Source of the DNA: Candidatus Rokuibacteriota bacterium
GTDB taxonomy: Bacteria > Methylomirabilota > Methylomirabilia > Rokubacteriales > CSP1-6
Reading direction: 5' to 3'
Assembly (NCBI GenBank): GCA_030647435.1
Contig: JAUSJX010000098.1
Coordinates: 49,180 to 113,179, forward strand
Length of the DNA stretch: 64,000 nt
In this document: positions 34,059 to 44,817 of the stretch, piece after piece
Numbering within the stretch: position 1 is the first letter of the stretch
How the letters are laid out: every line of letters starts with the position of its first letter
Notes under the pieces: model-generated
The model's input: only the letters and a program-made list of their open reading frames with translations
The model's database searches: none
Told to the model about the DNA's origin: nothing
Translations under genes and position numbers: made by a program

Positions 34059-35438
34059 CTACTTTCCCTTGTCGAACTGGCTCTTGAGCTTGCGCAGGTG
34101 GAGCTTGGCGATGTCCACCCAGTCCTTCTCCGTGGGCTGCGGACCCGCCAGCTCGATGTAACGCTCCCACAGAGCGATCGACTCCTTCGGGTCCACGCGC
34201 TCGTAGACCAAGGCCAGGTTGTAGAGCGCCCCGCTGTTTCTGGCGTCGAGCTCCACGACCTTCCGGTACTCGCCGATCGCCTCCTGGTAGAGGCCCTTGT
34301 CCTCGTAGACCTCGGCCAGCCCCATCCGCGCCTCGGTGTTGATCGGGTCGAGGTCCACCGCCTTCTTGTAGGCCTGCACCGACTCGTAGTAGAGACCCTT
34401 CTCCGAATAGTAGATCTTGCCGAGGCTCGCGAAGACCTTGCCGGAGAGCGGGTTGTGAAGCAGCGCCTTCTGATACGCGCCGATGGCGCCGTCCACGTCG
34501 GCCTTGGCCGCCTTGGCGTCGCCGAGCCCGACATAGGCCTCGGCATAGAACGGGCGCAGATCAATCGCCTTCTCGTAGGCCCCGACAGCTTCGTCGAAGA
34601 GCCGCCGTGGCGCCGTGAGGTAGAGATCGCCCAGCCCCTTGTAGGACTCGGGGAAGGTCGGGTCGATCTGGGCAGACGCGCGGAAGTCCGCCGACGCCTT
34701 CCAGCGGTTGCCGAGCGTCTGGTGCACCGTGGCGCGCGAGTACTGGGCGAGGACGAACTGGGGGTCCGCTTCGATGGCGCGGCTCAGGGCGTCGACGGCG
34801 GCCTCGTTGCCGACCGCGGTGCCGCGATAGGCGGCGATGCGCCCGCGCACGTAGGCCTCCCAGGCCTTGGCTGAGACCGTCCCCACCGCCCACTTCTGCA
34901 TGCGCGCCGCCTCGGGCTCCGTCGCGGAGATCTTGATCGCCTTCGCATAGGCGGTGGGCAGGCTTCGCAGCCGCTCGAGCAGTCCGCCCTCGGGGACGGG
35001 GATGGCGTCCAGCTGGCCACGGTCCACGCGCTCGCCGTGGAACTCGACCCAGCGGCCCAGGATGACGAGGTCGCCGCCCGAACGGCGCACTTCCCCAAGG
35101 ATCGTGACGTCGGCGCGCACGGCGCGACCCGCCGCCACCGCGGAGGGCTCGTTCCACGCCTCGGGCTGGGGCAAGATCTTCAGCCGCGCGCGGTCCACCT
35201 GGATGATCCCCGGCACCTGGCGGAAGGCGCTCATGACCGCCTGCGCCGCGGCCTCCCCCAGCCACTGCTCATCACGGGCAAGGTCCGTGGTCGCGTAGGG
35301 CAGGATGAGCACGCTCCTGACCTTCGTCGCCGCGCCAGGGCCGGCAGTCTGGGCCCACGCGGCGGACGGGAGCGCGGCCGTGAGCAGCACGATGCAGGCG
35401 ATACGGATGATCGCGCTAGGTCGTTCGGCTCGTGTCAC
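34059..35438 (-). CDS. Secreted TPR-repeat protein of the MoxR-type operon
   Basis: The 459-residue product has a signal peptide (IIRIACIVLLTAALPSAAWAQ), then a ~130-residue domain (VRSVLILPYATTDLARDEQW) resembling a TolB-N/FlgO-like ligand region, followed by six or more TPR units from ~200 on, for example FAEAYVGLGDAKAAKADVDGA-type and EARMGLAEVYEDKGLYQEAI. TPR proteins in MoxR/VWA operons (BatE-like) act as periplasmic adaptors. Its start overlaps the end of the large VWA gene by 23 bases, so it is the last gene of that unit. Confidence 0.8.
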   Translation of the reverse strand: MTRAERPSAIIRIACIVLLTAALPSAAWAQTAGPGAATKVRSVLILPYATTDLARDEQWLGEAAAQAVMSAFRQVPGIIQVDRARLKILPQPEAWNEPSAVAAGRAVRADVTILGEVRRSGGDLVILGRWVEFHGERVDRGQLDAIPVPEGGLLERLRSLPTAYAKAIKISATEPEAARMQKWAVGTVSAKAWEAYVRGRIAAYRGTAVGNEAAVDALSRAIEADPQFVLAQYSRATVHQTLGNRWKASADFRASAQIDPTFPESYKGLGDLYLTAPRRLFDEAVGAYEKAIDLRPFYAEAYVGLGDAKAAKADVDGAIGAYQKALLHNPLSGKVFASLGKIYYSEKGLYYESVQAYKKAVDLDPINTEARMGLAEVYEDKGLYQEAIGEYRKVVELDARNSGALYNLALVYERVDPKESIALWERYIELAGPQPTEKDWVDIAKLHLRKLKSQFDKGK

Positions 35439-38400
35439 GGTCTCGCCCTCCTTGTCCCATGCGCAGGGTCTTGAGGCGTGTCATCACCCGCCCGAAGGCG
35501 CCGGGGCCGACGCGCCTGAGCGCAATGTCGGGCACCAGCAGGATCGCGGCGGCGCCGAGCAGCCACGGCCACAGGTCCAGCGAGAAACGGGACTTCCGGC
35601 GGCTCTGCAGGAAGACGTCGCGCGGCTGACCCACCGGGCCGCCGCCCGTCAGTTCCGAGATCTCCCTGAGAAATGTCTCGTCCACGCCCAAGTCCCGGAA
35701 CTCCTGCGCATAGGGTACCACCAGCCCCGCCAGCTGCGAGCCGACCATCTGGTCGCCCTTGCGCTGCGCCATGCCGACCAGGTAGACACCCTCCTGCGGG
35801 GCCGGGAAACGCCCGCGGTACCGGCCGGGCCCGATCTGCTCGAGCTCCAACACGGTGCGCTGCTTGTCGGGCGACACCACGCCGACCTGGGAGTCGAGGA
35901 AATTGATGAACTCGCCCTTGCTATCGATGGCGTCCACCACCACCTCGCCCGTGTCGTCCACGCGCGAGACCGTCGCCACCGTGTCGCTGCGCGAGCCGGT
36001 CCGGAGCGTCCAGCGCGTCACCTGAGACCAGAACTTGTTGAAGCCCCCCCAACGCAGCCAGAGCACGCCCCACTTGCCCTTGGCGTCCGAGGTGAAGGCC
36101 ACAGAGCGTCCCAAGCCGTAGCGCCACGTGGCCAGCAGCGGGTCCTCCTGGTGGGTCATGAGGACCATCTCGGCATTGCCCTTGAGCGTGGTGGCGACGT
36201 AGCCGCCGAGGGGCGGCGCCTCCTTCCAGTCGATCTCCTGTATGGCCTCGTGCCCGGGCGAGGCGACGGACGCCTTGAAGGGCTGCTCGACGAGCGAGGC
36301 CTTGGAAGCGAGCTGGGTCTCGAGGGTGAAGATGCGCGGCACCGTCGCGCCCTCGTCCGTGTAGTAGAAGCGCCCGCGCCCCCACTTGGCGATGTCCACC
36401 ATCAACTGGACATCGGCGTCCTTGCCGATGGCCACCGTGGACACGGTGATCTTGTCCTTGGTCATGCGCCGCACGAGGCCGGCGAAGTCGCCGCGCGTCA
36501 TCTGCCCGTCGGAGAGAAAGATGACGTGTTTGAGCAGAGCCGGGCGGTCGTACAGGATTTGGTAGGCCTCCTTGAGCCCCGGGTAGCCGTCGGTGCCGCC
36601 CCCCGCCTTGATCGTGGCGATGGCATGGTGGATGGCCTGCTTGTCGCGGGCCGGGCGGATCGGCGAGTCCCAGACGAACTCGGTGTCCCAGCTCATGACG
36701 CCGACCTCGTTACGGTCGTCGAGCAGGTCCACGACAAGATGCGAGGCCTCCTTCGCGATGTCGAGCTTGGTCGCCTTGTCGTCCGTCGTCATGGCCATGG
36801 ACCCCGAGCGGTCGATCGAGAGCACGACGGCCAGGCTCGGGATCTCGACCTTCTGCTTGACCTCCATCGTCACCGGCAGCGCCTCTTCGATGGGCGTGCG
36901 GTAGTAGCCGCCCAGCCCGAAGCTTTCCTCGCCGCCCAGCATGATGAGCCCGCCGCCTTGCTCGCGGACGTAGTCGCGGATGCCTTCCATCTGTTTCTTC
37001 GTCATCTTGAGCGAGGACACGTTGGAGAGGATGATGCCGTCGTACTTCTGCAGACCGGCGGCGTCCTTGGGGATGCGCTCGGCCTCGACCAGCTCTACGT
37101 CGATGTGCTGGGCGCGGAGCGCGGCCGTCAGGGCCTGAGCCTGGCTCTTGTCCTTCTCCGCGAGCAGGACCTGGGGCCGGCCGCGCACGACCACCGTCCC
37201 GACTGCCCGGTTGTTTTCCTCGATGATGTCGCCCTCGACGTCGAGCGCGGCCTGGTAGACGTGGATCCCGCTCTGCTCGAGCGACTGGCGGTACGCGAAG
37301 ACGTTCTTGCCGGCGTTGAGCTTGACGACCTGCGAGCCCAGGAACTCGCCGTTTCGGAACATGGACAGCCGCCCCTGTGTTTCGGCCCGGCTCCAGGCGA
37401 CGACCTTGGCCTGGAACGGCTCGCCGAACTTGACCTCGCGGGGCAGCAGCATGGACTCGACCACCACCTCCTGCTTGAAAGTCAGCGGGGCGGGCACGTA
37501 CCAGATGTCGGCGCCCGCGCCCTTCGCGGCCTGCGCCACCGCGAGCGCGTTGCCGGCGTTCTGCCGGCCGTCGGAGAGAAGCACGAAGCGGTTCGCGTGA
37601 CCGGGAGGCGTCGTGGCGAGCGCCAGCTGGAGCGCCTGCGCAAGGTTGGTGCCGCGCCCGCCGACCTGCACCTGCGGCCGGTCGATCTTGCCGCCCGGCC
37701 TGAGCGGCTGGGCGACCACCGCTTCCTCGCCGAAGACGATGACGCCCGCCTGGTCTCCCGGCCGTGCGCCGCCAGCCGACTGTGCCGCGAAGCGGAACGC
37801 GCTCTCGCGGGCCGCCAGGCTCACGCTGTCCGAGACGTCCAGCAGAAAGACGACGTTCAAACGGTCCACCCAGCGCGGCACGGTCGGCCTCACCAACGCC
37901 AGCAGCACGAAGGCGACCAGCACGCAGCGCAGCCCCAGCGCCCATCGATCGCCAACGTTGTGGGGCACGCCGAGCCGGCCCGCCGTCTGCCGCCGCCAGT
38001 AAAGGAAGCCCTCGAGCGCCAGCAGGAGGACCGCCAGCGCCGCGACGAACTGCCAGAGCTCGCGCACGATGGGCACGGGCGCCGTGTCGGGCCGTGCGCC
38101 CTCCACAAAGCTCGGCAGCGGCTTGGGATGGAGCTCCGACTCGTCGGGGTTGAAGAGGTTGACGGCGATCTTCGTCTCTCCGCGCGAGGTCGCCACCGTG
38201 TAGACGCCGACCTCGTCCGTCTCCGTGAAGCTGATCACGCCGCGGGTCGCCTGGGCGCGCACGCTCCGGCCCGACGGCGTCCTGACCGTGGCCGTGGTGA
38301 CGCCGTGCTCGACGGGCAGCAGGATCGGCTGGCCGGTCTGGAGCGAGAGGCTGGTCTGGTCGAGGTCGGCCGGGTGCAGCCACCGGAGCGCCCTGGACAT

Positions 38401-39816
38401 CATGACCGGGAAGGCAACGCGCAGCGGCAGGTCGGAGCGGAAGAGATCGAAGCCGAAGAAGACGGCCTTGCGATTCGGCTCCTCGAGCAGATAGACGATC
38501 GGCCCGCCCACCGCTTCGACCAGGGTCTTGCCGGCCGCCAACGGCCGCACGCGCAGCGCGTCCTCGATGGCGACCTTGGCGAAGTCCACCTGGCGCATGA
38601 TGGGGTGGCTCCGGTCCCAGTCCATGATCACCGGCGACTCGAGCCGGCCCAGGACTTCCAGCGGCACGTCGGGCGGCGACGTGTTGACGAGCACGAAGCG
38701 CCCGCTGCCGATCCGCGTCGGGCTGACGCTGTCGAGCACGACGACGTCGAAGCCTTCCATGCCGCCCTGGTACGCGTCGGGCTTGCGCACCTCGAGCTTC
38801 ACCTGCGGGTCGGTTGACAGCTCCTTCTCGAGAAAGAGGTTGCCCGGGCTGACCAGGAGCACCCGGATCGTGCGCGCCGGCGCGATGACGGCATAGGCTG
38901 CGTCGTCAGCCGAAAGATCGTCCGAGACGTTGAGCCGCGCGCGCAGCACCCCGCCGCCCGCGTGGGAAAAGGGCAGCACGACGGCGCGCCGCACCTGCGG
39001 GTCGAGCGTCAGCGTCTTCTCGGCCACCACGTCGCCGTCGATCGTCAGCGAGAACCCGAAGCTCTCGGCCTGGTCCGAGAAGTTGGCGAACGACACGAAG
39101 GCCTGCGAGTCGAAGGCGCCGATGTAGTTGCGGCGCACCGCAAGGCTGGTGATGGCGACGTTGCGCCCCCGCTGGCCCACGCCGACCCACCGCACGCGGA
39201 CGTCGTCGGCCTGGCCGCGGAGCGCGGCCGGATGGGCGCCGTCGGTGAAGACGCGGATCTCGGCCCGCGCGTCCTGCCCGACCAGGGCGCGCGCGGTGCG
39301 GACGGCCTCGCCGAGCCTGTTGGGCAGATCCCGCGCGTGCGCGTTCCGGATGGCGGCCAGCGTTTGCTCCCGGTCGTGGCCGAAGGGCGCCAGGACGCGC
39401 GGCTGGACGCCCGCCTCGATGACCATGACCTCGGCGCCCGCGCCCAACCCGTTGACGAGGTCGAGGGCCTCGCGCTGGGCGAGGACGAAGCGCGACGGCG
39501 AGACATCCGTCGCCTTCATCGAGGCGGAGGTGTCGAGGACGACGACGATGCGCTTGGCGCCGTGGCCCATCACGGTCACCGCGGGGCGCGCAAGAGCCAG
39601 AGCCAGGGCGAGCAGCGCCAGCAATTGCAAGATCAGCAGCGGGTCGCGCTGCAGCCGCTGGAAGAAGGTCGAGGCCTCGCGATCGCGCAGCGCCGGGTTC
39701 CAGAGGAGAAGGCTCGACACGGTCGCCTGGCGGCGCCGCACCTTCAGGAAGTACAGAAGCAGGAGCGGCAGGGACAGCGCGCCGACGAGCAGCGCGAGCG
39801 GCGAGAGGAAGCTCAT
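35416..39816 (-). CDS. Very large membrane protein with three VWA domains (BatA-like plus second VWA protein in one frame)
   Basis: The 1466-residue protein begins with a BatA-type N-terminal helix (FLSPLALLVGALSLPLLLLYFL), a second helix, and VWA domain 1 with MIDAS motif VVVLDTSASMKATD at ~90. Around 600 are two more helices (LWQFVAALAVLLLALEGFLYW), then VWA 2 with VVFLLDVSDSVSLAA. After a glutamine-amidotransferase-like fold region (GIILSNVSSLKM, GGGLIMLGGEESFGLGG) comes VWA 3 (VVLSIDRSGSMAMTTDD) and a final helix LWPWLLGAAAILLVPDIAL. In most genomes these are two separate proteins. It should work with the MoxR ATPase and DUF58 protein, perhaps as a metal-dependent chaperone at the membrane. 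Confidence 0.85.
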   Translation of the reverse strand: MSFLSPLALLVGALSLPLLLLYFLKVRRRQATVSSLLLWNPALRDREASTFFQRLQRDPLLILQLLALLALALALARPAVTVMGHGAKRIVVVLDTSASMKATDVSPSRFVLAQREALDLVNGLGAGAEVMVIEAGVQPRVLAPFGHDREQTLAAIRNAHARDLPNRLGEAVRTARALVGQDARAEIRVFTDGAHPAALRGQADDVRVRWVGVGQRGRNVAITSLAVRRNYIGAFDSQAFVSFANFSDQAESFGFSLTIDGDVVAEKTLTLDPQVRRAVVLPFSHAGGGVLRARLNVSDDLSADDAAYAVIAPARTIRVLLVSPGNLFLEKELSTDPQVKLEVRKPDAYQGGMEGFDVVVLDSVSPTRIGSGRFVLVNTSPPDVPLEVLGRLESPVIMDWDRSHPIMRQVDFAKVAIEDALRVRPLAAGKTLVEAVGGPIVYLLEEPNRKAVFFGFDLFRSDLPLRVAFPVMMSRALRWLHPADLDQTSLSLQTGQPILLPVEHGVTTATVRTPSGRSVRAQATRGVISFTETDEVGVYTVATSRGETKIAVNLFNPDESELHPKPLPSFVEGARPDTAPVPIVRELWQFVAALAVLLLALEGFLYWRRQTAGRLGVPHNVGDRWALGLRCVLVAFVLLALVRPTVPRWVDRLNVVFLLDVSDSVSLAARESAFRFAAQSAGGARPGDQAGVIVFGEEAVVAQPLRPGGKIDRPQVQVGGRGTNLAQALQLALATTPPGHANRFVLLSDGRQNAGNALAVAQAAKGAGADIWYVPAPLTFKQEVVVESMLLPREVKFGEPFQAKVVAWSRAETQGRLSMFRNGEFLGSQVVKLNAGKNVFAYRQSLEQSGIHVYQAALDVEGDIIEENNRAVGTVVVRGRPQVLLAEKDKSQAQALTAALRAQHIDVELVEAERIPKDAAGLQKYDGIILSNVSSLKMTKKQMEGIRDYVREQGGGLIMLGGEESFGLGGYYRTPIEEALPVTMEVKQKVEIPSLAVVLSIDRSGSMAMTTDDKATKLDIAKEASHLVVDLLDDRNEVGVMSWDTEFVWDSPIRPARDKQAIHHAIATIKAGGGTDGYPGLKEAYQILYDRPALLKHVIFLSDGQMTRGDFAGLVRRMTKDKITVSTVAIGKDADVQLMVDIAKWGRGRFYYTDEGATVPRIFTLETQLASKASLVEQPFKASVASPGHEAIQEIDWKEAPPLGGYVATTLKGNAEMVLMTHQEDPLLATWRYGLGRSVAFTSDAKGKWGVLWLRWGGFNKFWSQVTRWTLRTGSRSDTVATVSRVDDTGEVVVDAIDSKGEFINFLDSQVGVVSPDKQRTVLELEQIGPGRYRGRFPAPQEGVYLVGMAQRKGDQMVGSQLAGLVVPYAQEFRDLGVDETFLREISELTGGGPVGQPRDVFLQSRRKSRFSLDLWPWLLGAAAILLVPDIALRRVGPGAFGRVMTRLKTLRMGQGGRDRDTSRTT

Positions 39817-40706
39817 GCGAGCAGGAGCCCCTTGAGCTGGCGCAGGACCATCTCCTCCACCGGCGTGTCGGTCGTGACGCGATGGTAGGTGATTTCATTC
39901 GCGCGGCAGAAGCTCTCGGCGCGCGCAAGGAACTCTCCGAGCCTCTGGCGGTAGTCGCCCATCGCCTCGCCGTCCATGGTCAGGTCGCGCACCTCGCCCG
40001 TCTCGGCATCCGTCAACCGTAGGTCGCCCGCGAGGATCGGATCCACTTCCTCGGGCGCCAGGACGTGAATCACGTGGACGTCAAAGCGGCGCTCGAGCAG
40101 CGCCTTGAGCCCGCGCTCGTAGCCCGCCGGATCCAGCAGATCGGAGATCAGCACGGCCACGCCCGCCTCGCGCGAGCGGAGCGCGTAGGCGGCCAGGCCC
40201 TCGCTGAGCCCGGTCGGGCCGCCCGCGCGGAGCCTCCCAGCGAAGTCGAGGAGCGAGAGGAACTGTCCGCGGCCGCGCGTGGGGCTCCAGCCCTCGGCCA
40301 TGCGGTCGCGCACGACCGCGACACCCACCCGCTCGAGGTTGACGAGGCCCACGAAGCCGAGAGCCGCGGCGAGCCGGGCGGCGTAGCGGAGCTTGGACGG
40401 CTCGCCGAAGCTCATGGAGTTCGAGCCGTCGAGGAGGAGGTGGAGGCAGAGGTCTTCCTCGTCGACGAAGAGCTTGAGATAGAGGCGGTCCAGGCGGCCG
40501 TAGATATTCCAGTCGACGTAGCGCAGGTCGTCACCGACGCCGTACTGCCGGTAGTCGGAGAACTCGACGCTCATGCCCTTGCGCTGGCTCTTGCGCTCGC
40601 CGCGCGCCCGGCCGCGGAAGGCGCGGCGCGAGACGAGCGCCAGCCGCTCGAGCTGCGTCAGGAACTCTGACGAGAGAAGGTCCTGCCCCCGGGTCGCGGT
40701 GGCCAC
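39813..40706 (-). CDS. DUF58 family VWA-like protein
   Basis: The 297-residue protein has the DUF58 hallmark GMSVEFSDYRQYGVGDDLRYVDWNIYGRLDRLYLK region (spanning ~45-80) and a degenerate VWA motif LLLDGSNSMSFG. DUF58 proteins are regular partners of MoxR ATPases. The stop overlaps the ATG of the large VWA gene (ATGA), so translation is coupled. No membrane segment is seen. Confidence 0.9.
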   Translation of the reverse strand: MATATRGQDLLSSEFLTQLERLALVSRRAFRGRARGERKSQRKGMSVEFSDYRQYGVGDDLRYVDWNIYGRLDRLYLKLFVDEEDLCLHLLLDGSNSMSFGEPSKLRYAARLAAALGFVGLVNLERVGVAVVRDRMAEGWSPTRGRGQFLSLLDFAGRLRAGGPTGLSEGLAAYALRSREAGVAVLISDLLDPAGYERGLKALLERRFDVHVIHVLAPEEVDPILAGDLRLTDAETGEVRDLTMDGEAMGDYRQRLGEFLARAESFCRANEITYHRVTTDTPVEEMVLRQLKGLLLA

Positions 40707-40709
40707 GCG

Positions 40710-42170
40710 CTATTTCTCGTCGAGCGCCTTGAAGTAGTCCTTCACCTGCTCGTGGTAGTCGCGCGGGACCTGCTCCCGGACGATGTCCTCCTCCATCTGC
40801 TTGCGGTACTGGCCAAGCACGCCCATGTACTGAAGCCGCGAGGGCACGTTCCCTCCGCGCCCCAGGAGGTTCGTGTCCATCCCGTCCTTGCGGCCTGACC
40901 GTGCCTCGCCCTCGACGCCGACGTCGAAGGGATTCGTGTTGAGGCGCTGGCTCGGGTCGCCCTTGCGATTGGCGCTCTTGCCCTTGCCGGGCAGCGACCC
41001 CTCGCCTTCGGGCCAGTCCCCCTCGTCTCCGGGCGCGCCGCCCGGGCCGCGCTCGCCGCGGCGACCGCCTCGCCGCTGGTCCTCGCGGCCGCCGCGGAGG
41101 CCCTTGCCGTCGCGCCCCTTCTCCTCCATCGAACGGAGCTTGTTGAGCGCGCGCTCCATGGCCTCCATGGCACGGTCGCTCTGTCCTCCCTCGAGCGCGT
41201 CCATGCCCTCGTTGAGGTCGCCCTGGTAGCTCGGGTCGCCCTTGCGGCCGAGGCGCTCCATCTCGCGCAGGAGCTCGCGCAGCTTGTCGGGTGAGAACTG
41301 GTCGCCCTTGAGCCCACCGCGAAGGGACTTGGCCTTCTGGAAAACCATGCGCTGCTGGCTCTGGGTGAAGTCGCGCTGGAGGTCGGGCAGGCGGTCGATC
41401 CGCTCGAGCATGCGGATGCGCTCGTCGCCCTTCTTCAGGAAGGCGTTGAAGTCGGGCGTCTGCCCCGCGAGCGAGGTGTCCTTGAAGACGGCCGAGATGT
41501 CGCCGGGCTGGGTGGCGCTGCCGGCCCCCGCGCGCGGACCGAACATCCTCTCCTGGACCTCCGCGCGGCGGGCGTCTTCGCGCTTGGCGGCGCGCGGACG
41601 CTCCTGGCTTTCGAGGCTGCCCGCGCGCTCCTGCTGCTTCTCCTCGTCGTCCTGGCGCGCGCCCGAGAGGCTGGGCAGGGCGCCCTGGGGAAGCGGGATG
41701 GCCGGCGCCAACGCCAGCGCGATACCGAGAGCCAGCGGGATCGGGACGAAGCGCGCCTCGCGCGGGATGCGGCGTGGGATGACGCGGCGGCCTTCCAAAG
41801 CCTGCACCCGCGACACGGCGTCGGCCACGAGGGCGTCCACGAGTGGGGTGCGGTCGGGGCGATCCGCCCACTCCAGCGCCGTGGCGACGCGGTCCTGAAG
41901 CCCGTAGCCGCGGTCGGCCAGGCGCGCCGCCTCGCCCGCCGGGAGCGGCATGAGGAAGCCGGTGACCGCGCCCGCGAGCGCGCCGGCCGCGAGACATACA
42001 CCCGCCCACAGGAAACCCGACCAGCCGAGGGAGTCCCGCAGGACGAGCGGCAGCAAGGCGACCAAGGCTCCGCCGAACAGGCCGCGGAGCCCGTAGAACT
42101 CGGTGCGCCGCACGCGGATCTGCCTCGAGACATCGGCGACCGCGACCTTCAGAATCGTCAGGTCGGGCAT
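40710..42170 (-). CDS. Membrane-anchored coiled-coil protein of the MoxR operon, function unknown
   Basis: The ~486-residue product starts at an ATG preceded by AGGAGG. Two hydrophobic segments lie near residues 30-75 (GGALVALLPLVLRDSLG and FLWAGVCLAAGALAGAVTGFL) and a third near ~145 (IPLALGIALALAPAIPL). The rest is highly charged, rich in Arg, Glu, Gln and Gly, with predicted coiled coil and low-complexity stretches such as GGRRGERGPGG. The C terminus (YMGVLGQYRKQMEEDIVREQ, then YHEQVKDYFKALDEK) resembles the end of DUF4175-type proteins, which occur in the same operons. I cannot assign a function. Confidence 0.75.
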   Translation of the reverse strand: MPDLTILKVAVADVSRQIRVRRTEFYGLRGLFGGALVALLPLVLRDSLGWSGFLWAGVCLAAGALAGAVTGFLMPLPAGEAARLADRGYGLQDRVATALEWADRPDRTPLVDALVADAVSRVQALEGRRVIPRRIPREARFVPIPLALGIALALAPAIPLPQGALPSLSGARQDDEEKQQERAGSLESQERPRAAKREDARRAEVQERMFGPRAGAGSATQPGDISAVFKDTSLAGQTPDFNAFLKKGDERIRMLERIDRLPDLQRDFTQSQQRMVFQKAKSLRGGLKGDQFSPDKLRELLREMERLGRKGDPSYQGDLNEGMDALEGGQSDRAMEAMERALNKLRSMEEKGRDGKGLRGGREDQRRGGRRGERGPGGAPGDEGDWPEGEGSLPGKGKSANRKGDPSQRLNTNPFDVGVEGEARSGRKDGMDTNLLGRGGNVPSRLQYMGVLGQYRKQMEEDIVREQVPRDYHEQVKDYFKALDEK

Positions 42171-42187
42171 GCGCCCTCCTCGACGCG

Positions 42188-43225
<1,038 letters not shown>

Positions 43226-43266
43226 GCGCAACTCCTTTCCCATCGAGACGCGACGGCTACCGTGAA

Positions 43267-43299
43267 TTTGACCCATCTTTGACCCATCTTTGACCCATC
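43267..43299. repeat. Three perfect tandem copies of an 11-bp unit upstream of the MoxR gene
   Basis: TTTGACCCATC occurs at 43267-43277, 43278-43288 and 43289-43299 without change. The 11-bp period is close to one helical turn, so a protein could bind all copies on one DNA face. It lies ~42 bases upstream of the MoxR start, at the place where operator sites are expected. It may also be a simple slippage repeat. Confidence 0.85.
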
Positions 43300-43348
43300 A
43301 TAGGGGTGGTTCCTGTGCGCGTCAACTGATCACCGTGGAGCGCCTGCT

Positions 43349-44380
43349 TCATGGGCAGGCGGGCGCCAGGGAGACGTAGAGTTTCAGGTAGCGCTCGATC
43401 TCCTGTTGAAGGCCGAAGCGCGAGGCGCGCGCCCGCCCGGCCTCGCCGAGCCTCTCGCGGAGCGCGGGGTCACCGAGAAGGCGGGCTGCCTTGTCAGCGA
43501 AGTCACCGGGGCCTAAAAAGAGCAGGCCCGTGACGCCATCCTCGATCACGGAGCGGTTGCCCGCGATGTCGGAGGCGAGCACGGCACGGCCGCAGACGAG
43601 GGCCTCGAGGACGGAGTTGGCCATGCCGCCCTCCGACAGCGAGCAGTTGAGGACGACGTCGGCGTCGCGGAGCAGTGCGGCCATTGCGGCGTGCGGCACC
43701 TCGCCCAGGTGGCGCGCCCACGGCCTGCCGTCCAAAGCGCGGAGAAGGGCCTCGCCTTCGCTGACATCCAGGATGGGGCCGACATAGCGGAGCTCGAAGC
43801 CCGGGTACCGGGCCACCACGGAGTCGAGCGGGGCCAGCGGAAAGAGCGGCCGCTTGACGGGTCGGATGCCTGCGGGGAAGAGCATGACGGGTCCTCGTGC
43901 CCTCGGCGCTGGGCCGTCCGGAGGGCTGGGATCGTGCAGGTCCACGCTCTGCGGCACGACCACGATCCGCGCCGAGATCTCGGGCACCGCCCGCGCGACA
44001 ATGGCCGCCACCGAGTCATGGAAGGCGGTGACCGCGGCCGCGCTCTCGAGCACCTGGCGGAGGGCCGGGGCGCGCTCGGCGTCAAAGAGGTCCAGGTTGG
44101 CGTCGGTCCCCGTGAGTGTCACGACGAGCGGGCACCCGATGCGCCTCGCCAGTGCCAGACCGAGCGGCCCGGCCCGATAGGCATGGAAAGCGTGGACCAG
44201 CTCCGGGCGGTACTCCGAGGCCCGCCGCTCAACGGAGGCCCGAGCCATGGTCGAAAGGTCCCAGACCTCGATATCGGCGCCCCGCGCGCGCAGGCCGCGC
44301 GCGATGCGTTCGACGGTGACCGCGTTGCCTCTCACGGACGGGAAGGCAAAGGGAGTCAGGAGCGCGAGACGGCGGGCCAT
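43349..44380 (-). CDS. Family 4 glycosyltransferase
   Basis: The ~343-residue GT-B enzyme starts ARRLALLTPFAFPSVRGNAV, with the acceptor loop glycine, and has LVVTLTGTDANLDLFD, VPQSVDLHDPSP, VMLFPAGIRPVKRPLFPL, and the donor-binding VVLNCSLSEGGMANSVLEAL with the EX7E-like region. ATG at 44380 fits the GT4 N terminus; the frame extends 20 codons further. The sugar and acceptor are unknown. It is isolated from surface-polysaccharide genes, so context does not help. Confidence 0.87.
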   Translation of the reverse strand: MARRLALLTPFAFPSVRGNAVTVERIARGLRARGADIEVWDLSTMARASVERRASEYRPELVHAFHAYRAGPLGLALARRIGCPLVVTLTGTDANLDLFDAERAPALRQVLESAAAVTAFHDSVAAIVARAVPEISARIVVVPQSVDLHDPSPPDGPAPRARGPVMLFPAGIRPVKRPLFPLAPLDSVVARYPGFELRYVGPILDVSEGEALLRALDGRPWARHLGEVPHAAMAALLRDADVVLNCSLSEGGMANSVLEALVCGRAVLASDIAGNRSVIEDGVTGLLFLGPGDFADKAARLLGDPALRERLGEAGRARASRFGLQQEIERYLKLYVSLAPACP

Positions 44381-44506
44381 GAGCGGGCCAAGGGTACACG
44401 GGGCCCGGCGGCAAGGCAACGCGTCGCGTCGCCACACCACGGGACCGCCGCCGGCTGGCTGTGGTATCGTTCCTCCAGCGGCACCTCAGAGCCGAGGGAG
44501 GGGCGG

Positions 44507-44758
44507 ATGGCCGACGCGCAGGACAGCATGGAGTGCCCGGAGTGCATGGATCTGCTCGCCGACTACGTCGACGGCTCCCTGCCCCGGCACCAGGCCGAGC
44601 TCCTCGAATGGCACCTCGAGGGGTGCGGCCCCTGCGTCGCCTTCGTCCGGACCTATAAGGGCACCGTGGACGCCGCCAAGCGGCTCCGCGAGACGACGCT
44701 GCCCCCGGAGCTGAAGGAAAAGCTGCGCGCGTTCTTGAAGCGCTCCGTCCAGCAGTAG
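44507..44758 (+). CDS. Putative zinc-finger (zf-HC2) anti-sigma-like protein
   Basis: The 83-residue protein reads MECPECMDLLADYVDGSLPR, then LLEWHLEGCGPCVAFVRTY, the H-x3-C-x2-C zinc-binding anti-sigma pattern, followed by a basic amphipathic helix (PELKEKLRAFLKRSV). No membrane segment follows, so it is the soluble form. No sigma-factor gene is adjacent; it lies between the glycosyltransferase and selD. GAGGGAGGGG precedes the ATG. Confidence 0.82.
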   Translation: MADAQDSMECPECMDLLADYVDGSLPRHQAELLEWHLEGCGPCVAFVRTYKGTVDAAKRLRETTLPPELKEKLRAFLKRSVQQ

Positions 44759-44817
44759 TCCCCCAACAGTAGTCCCGAATGTCCGATCGACTTCGCCGGA
44801 CTCGACTCGGCCCGGCG

